A stretch of DNA of 64,000 nucleotides from Kosakonia sp. H02 (lineage in GTDB: Bacteria; Pseudomonadota; Gammaproteobacteria; Enterobacterales; Enterobacteriaceae), in contig CP131915.1 in assembly GCA_030704225.1 (NCBI GenBank), forward strand, positions 2,232,001-2,296,000, in the 5' to 3' direction. Position 1 is the stretch's first letter; every line of letters starts with the position of its first letter. Shown here piece after piece: positions 60,980-64,000 of the stretch. Below the pieces are notes generated by a model. The model searched no databases. It was not told where the DNA came from and saw nothing but the letters and a program-made list of their open reading frames with translations. The translations under genes and the position numbers were made by a program.

Positions 60980-61984
60980 ATGTCTGCGTTTTATCAGAAA
61001 CATTTTTTGAAACTGCTCGATTTTACGCCCGCTGAAATCCACTCTCTGCTGCAACTCGCCTCGCAACTGAAGACCGACAAGAAAAAAGGCCAGGAAGTCC
61101 AGAAACTTACCGGCAAAAACATCGCGCTCATCTTCGAAAAAGACTCAACCCGTACACGATGCTCTTTCGAAGTTGCCGCATTCGATCAAGGCGCTCGCGT
61201 CACTTACCTCGGCCCAAGCGGCAGCCAAATCGGCCATAAAGAATCGATCAAAGATACCGCCCGCGTTTTAGGCCGCATGTATGACGGTATTCAGTATCGC
61301 GGTTACGGCCAGGAGATTGTCGAAACGCTGGCGCAATACGCGGGCGTACCGGTATGGAACGGCTTAACCAACGAGTTTCACCCCACCCAGTTGCTGGCGG
61401 ATCTGCTGACCATGCGCGAACACTTGCCGGGCACCGCGTTTAATCAGATGACGCTCGTTTACGCCGGAGATGCGCGCAACAACATGGGTAACTCGATGCT
61501 GGAAGCCGCTGCGCTGGTGGGGCTTGATTTGCGCCTTGTCGCGCCAAAAGCCTGCTGGCCGGAATCAAGCCTGGTGGCGGAATGCCGGGCGCTGGCGGTG
61601 AAAAACGGCGGCAATATTCTGCTGACGGACGATATCGCAACAGGCGTGAAAGACGCCGATTTCATCTACACCGATGTCTGGCTGTCAATGGGCGAAGCCA
61701 AAGAGAAGTGGGCGGAGCGTATCGAACTGCTGCGGCCTTATCAGGTCAACAGCAAAATGCTGTCGCTGACCGGCAACCCGCAGGTGAAATTCCTCCACTG
61801 CCTGCCAGCGTTTCATGACGACCAAACGACGCTGGGTAAAAAGATGGCGCAAGAGTTTGGTCTGCACGGCGGCATGGAAGTGACAGATGAAGTGTTCGAA
61901 TCCCCGGCAAGCGTGGTGTTCGATCAGGCGGAAAACCGTATGCACACCATCAAAGCGGTGATGGTGGCAACGCTCAGCCAATAA
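60980..61984 (+). CDS. argI: Ornithine carbamoyltransferase
   Basis: 334 residues, the E. coli length. Carbamoyl-phosphate loop KDSTRTRCSFE and ornithine site HCLPAFHDD. Makes citrulline from ornithine. Two ArgR boxes just upstream give repression by arginine. The arginine deiminase gene lies beyond tabA, so synthesis and breakdown genes of the same pathway are neighbours. Confidence 0.97.
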   Translation: MSAFYQKHFLKLLDFTPAEIHSLLQLASQLKTDKKKGQEVQKLTGKNIALIFEKDSTRTRCSFEVAAFDQGARVTYLGPSGSQIGHKESIKDTARVLGRMYDGIQYRGYGQEIVETLAQYAGVPVWNGLTNEFHPTQLLADLLTMREHLPGTAFNQMTLVYAGDARNNMGNSMLEAAALVGLDLRLVAPKACWPESSLVAECRALAVKNGGNILLTDDIATGVKDADFIYTDVWLSMGEAKEKWAERIELLRPYQVNSKMLSLTGNPQVKFLHCLPAFHDDQTTLGKKMAQEFGLHGGMEVTDEVFESPASVVFDQAENRMHTIKAVMVATLSQ

Positions 61985-61990
61985 TCATTT

Positions 61991-62013
61991 CCCCTCTCCA
62001 CCAGGGAGAGGGG
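61991..62013. repeat. CCCCTCTCC hairpin after argI
   Basis: CCCCTCTCC, five-base loop, GGAGAGGGG, then TAAAAAAT. Same family as 2975-2996. It may end argI and tabA transcripts. Confidence 0.6.
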
Positions 62014-62020
62014 TAAAAAA

Positions 62021-62473
62021 TCAGGCCACTAACAGTTTGACTACCACTTTGCGCACCTGTGCCGGGGCATTCACCGCGCACAGCGGTTTATGCACTTCAC
62101 CCGGATAGAACACCACAAAATCCCCTTCGCTCAGCACCACGGTTTTTTCCTGCTCGCCCTGCGGTAAAAACGCGATGTCTTTATCGGCCAGCCAGTCGGT
62201 ATCCGGCACGCCCGCAGGCTGGGTGCTGAAGGCCATTCCTTCTTTACCTTTCAGGACAATCTGGATATCAAGATAACGCGCGTGATACTCGGCGCGGCGC
62301 TCGGCAAACGGCTGCGTCATATCTTCCGACACCAGATAAAACAGGCGGCTGCCGTCAATGTCGTGCTTGCCGGTCGGCGTAGCGTCGGTCACGTGCTGCT
62401 TAATATGTTCAATTGCCTGGCGCAGCTCTGTCGGCAGCCAGGATTGCAGGTTATGAATATTGCCAACGATCAT
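62021..62473 (-). CDS. tabA: YhcH/YjgK/YiaL family protein TabA
   Basis: 150 residues, cupin-like fold. Conserved HARYLDIQIVLKGKE and GEVHKPLCAV metal-site residues. E. coli TabA influences toxin-antitoxin-linked biofilm formation. Convergent with argI, as in E. coli. Confidence 0.93.
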   Translation of the reverse strand: MIVGNIHNLQSWLPTELRQAIEHIKQHVTDATPTGKHDIDGSRLFYLVSEDMTQPFAERRAEYHARYLDIQIVLKGKEGMAFSTQPAGVPDTDWLADKDIAFLPQGEQEKTVVLSEGDFVVFYPGEVHKPLCAVNAPAQVRKVVVKLLVA

Positions 62474-63150
62474 GATTTAAACCCTCAATATAAAACGTCG
62501 TTTCATTTCTAACGGTTATACGAGAATTCACACTGCCATACCACCACTTTTTGCGGGAGATTTGCGTCAACGCATGTTTATCGCAGAGTTGTTATTTGCC
62601 TGTTAAGGCATAAGCGGAAGTTATGCAGTAATTATGCATAAAACAGGAATTTGCCGAGCAGCTAAATGCGTTGACCTGTTGTTTTAAAAGCATTTAATTA
62701 AAAACCCTTTACTACATCACGTTTTATCGCTCCGTTTATTGGCGTAATTATTCGCGTGTTATTTCTCTTTTCCCGGTACCGCTAAACGGATTTATTCATT
62801 TTTCTGCATAATTATTCGAATGGCAAGAGTAAATAGCATAAAATCAAGCAGTTAAATACTCAGTGAAATCTATAAGACACTACAAATTGATAACACTCAT
62901 GAATAAGTTCAGCCATTAATGCGTAGGCATTCATTTATCAGAAATAGCTAATTACTCCTTTTCTGATAAACATCATGCATTCGAACTGCTGGCCTTTAAT
63001 CTCTATTTCGACGTGCGCATCATCACATTATTAATTCATACGACTTCTACTATTGGCCGTGAAATTAATTGAGATTAACCGGTGATGAACTTAGCAATAA
63101 TTCATCGCCCGCCCCCTTTTTATTCTGCAAAAACACGCAAAGGAATAATT
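62474..63150. other. Long regulatory region upstream of arcA
   Basis: 677 AT-rich bases without a gene. A fair ARG-box match (62803-62820, TGCAT...ATTCG) with an ATTCA half-site just upstream, and an 8/10 FNR-box match (62887-62900, TTGAT-N4-CTCAT) fit the known arginine and anaerobic control of arginine deiminase operons. Confidence 0.5.
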
Positions 63151-64000
63151 ATGGAAAAGCACTACGTCGGTTCTGAAATAGGTCAATTGCGTAGCGTGAT
63201 GCTGCACCGCCCGAATTTAAGTCTGAAACGCTTAACACCGTCGAATTGTCAGGAGTTGCTGTTTGACGATGTGTTATCCGTTGAGCGCGCCGGTGAAGAG
63301 CATGATGTATTCGCAAACACGCTGCGCGAGCAGGGTGTGGAGGTCCTGCTGTTAACCGATCTTCTGACACAAACCCTTGATATAGCAGAAGCCAAAGCCT
63401 GGTTATTAGAGGTGCAAATCTCGGATTATCGCCTTGGGCCAGCCTTCGCCGCAGACGTGCGCGGCTGGCTGGCGGATATGTCTCACCGCGAGCTGGCCCG
63501 GCGACTGAGTGGCGGTCTGACCTACGGCGAAATTCCGGCATTTATTAAAAATATGGTCGTCGATACCCACACGGCGAATGATTTTATTATGAAGCCGCTG
63601 CCCAATCATTTATTTACCCGGGATACCTCGTGCTGGATATATAACGGCGTGTCGATTAATCCGATGGCAAAACCGGCCCGCCAGCGTGAAACCAATAATC
63701 TGCGCGCGATATATCGCTGGCACCCCGCCTTCGCCGATGGCGAATTTATTAAATACTTCGGCGACGAAAATATTAATTATGACCACGCCACCTTAGAAGG
63801 CGGCGATGTATTAGTGCTTGGCCGTGGCGCGGTATTAATTGGCCTCTCTGAACGTACCACGCCGCAGGGCGTTGAATTCCTGGCAACCAGCCTGTTCAAA
63901 CACCGCCAGGCCGAGCGCGTGGTGGTGGTTGAGCTGCCAAAACACCGCTCCTGTATGCATCTCGACACCGTGATGACCCATATCGATCTTGATACCTTCT
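63151..64000 (+). CDS. arcA: Arginine deiminase, 5' part
   Basis: First 283 codons; the gene runs off the right edge (family length is about 406). AGGA is seven to eight bases before the ATG. Motifs of the deiminase fold: FTRDTS, EGGDVL and MHLDTVMTHID with the catalytic His. Converts arginine to citrulline and ammonia, the first step of the ATP-yielding arginine deiminase pathway. arcC and arcB are expected beyond the window. Not to be confused with the ArcA response regulator. Confidence 0.95.
   Translation, partial: MEKHYVGSEIGQLRSVMLHRPNLSLKRLTPSNCQELLFDDVLSVERAGEEHDVFANTLREQGVEVLLLTDLLTQTLDIAEAKAWLLEVQISDYRLGPAFAADVRGWLADMSHRELARRLSGGLTYGEIPAFIKNMVVDTHTANDFIMKPLPNHLFTRDTSCWIYNGVSINPMAKPARQRETNNLRAIYRWHPAFADGEFIKYFGDENINYDHATLEGGDVLVLGRGAVLIGLSERTTPQGVEFLATSLFKHRQAERVVVVELPKHRSCMHLDTVMTHIDLDTF

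Overview
The window is chromosomal DNA of an enterobacterium related to Enterobacter, Kosakonia or Klebsiella. The backbone gene order (dsbG-ahpC-ahpF-uspG-rnk-rna-dcuC-pagP-cspE-crcB-ybeM-tatE-lipA-ybeF-lipB-ybeD-dacA, and leuX-ahr-lptG/lptF-pepA-holC-valS-yjgN-yjgM-rraB-argI) follows that of E. coli. The methionine-salvage genes (mtn), a one-chain dihydroxyacetone kinase and an arginine deiminase gene next to argI argue against E. coli itself.

Layout. 1-9.4 kb: methionine salvage. It holds the 3' end of mtnA, the mtnBCD operon, and divergent mtnE with tandem MetJ boxes between them. Envelope genes lie inside the cluster (two small exported proteins, an acyltransferase-3, a sorbosone-dehydrogenase-like lipoprotein with a DUF2231 protein, and a polytopic protein). 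9.4-16.4 kb: redox and stress genes (dsbG, ahpCF, uspG, rnk, rna) and the anaerobic C4-dicarboxylate carrier dcuC with a near-consensus FNR box. 16.7-23.4 kb: a copper/silver RND efflux operon with a free CusF, a TolC-family channel, a CusB-like adaptor carrying a second CusF domain at its C-terminus, and CusA. 23.5-30.0 kb: pagP to dacA.

At about 30,028 dacA stops abruptly. The DNA passes into the 3' part of a probable type VI secretion effector gene and two tandem paralogous membrane proteins, which are immunity candidates. This joins loci that lie far apart in E. coli (dacA and leuX), so it is either a real rearrangement or an assembly chimera.

31.95-46.85 kb: an AT-rich integrative and mobilizable element of about 15 kb in tRNA-Leu(CAA) (leuX). 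An 18-bp direct repeat of the tRNA 3' end bounds it. It carries a P4-type integrase beside the tRNA, an AlpA-like regulator, a ColE2-type Rep primase with a small helix-turn-helix partner, MobC and a relaxase. Its cargo is a tight four-gene cluster: a DNA methyltransferase, an SMC/Rad50-like ATPase with CxxC pairs, a small middle protein and a RecB-like PD-(D/E)XK nuclease. By layout this is a candidate ABC-three-component-like anti-phage or anti-plasmid system with its own methylase, and it is the most interesting object in the window. Several small genes in the element are unrecognised.

46.8-64.0 kb: tRNA-Leu, a lone GH24 lysozyme, ahr, a GC-rich unexplained intergenic block, the dihydroxyacetone kinase, lptG/lptF (LPS export), pepA, holC, valS, yjgN, yjgM, rraB, argI with two ArgR boxes, tabA, and the start of arcA behind a long regulatory region. 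All functions are inferred from sequence reading and family knowledge; no database search was run.
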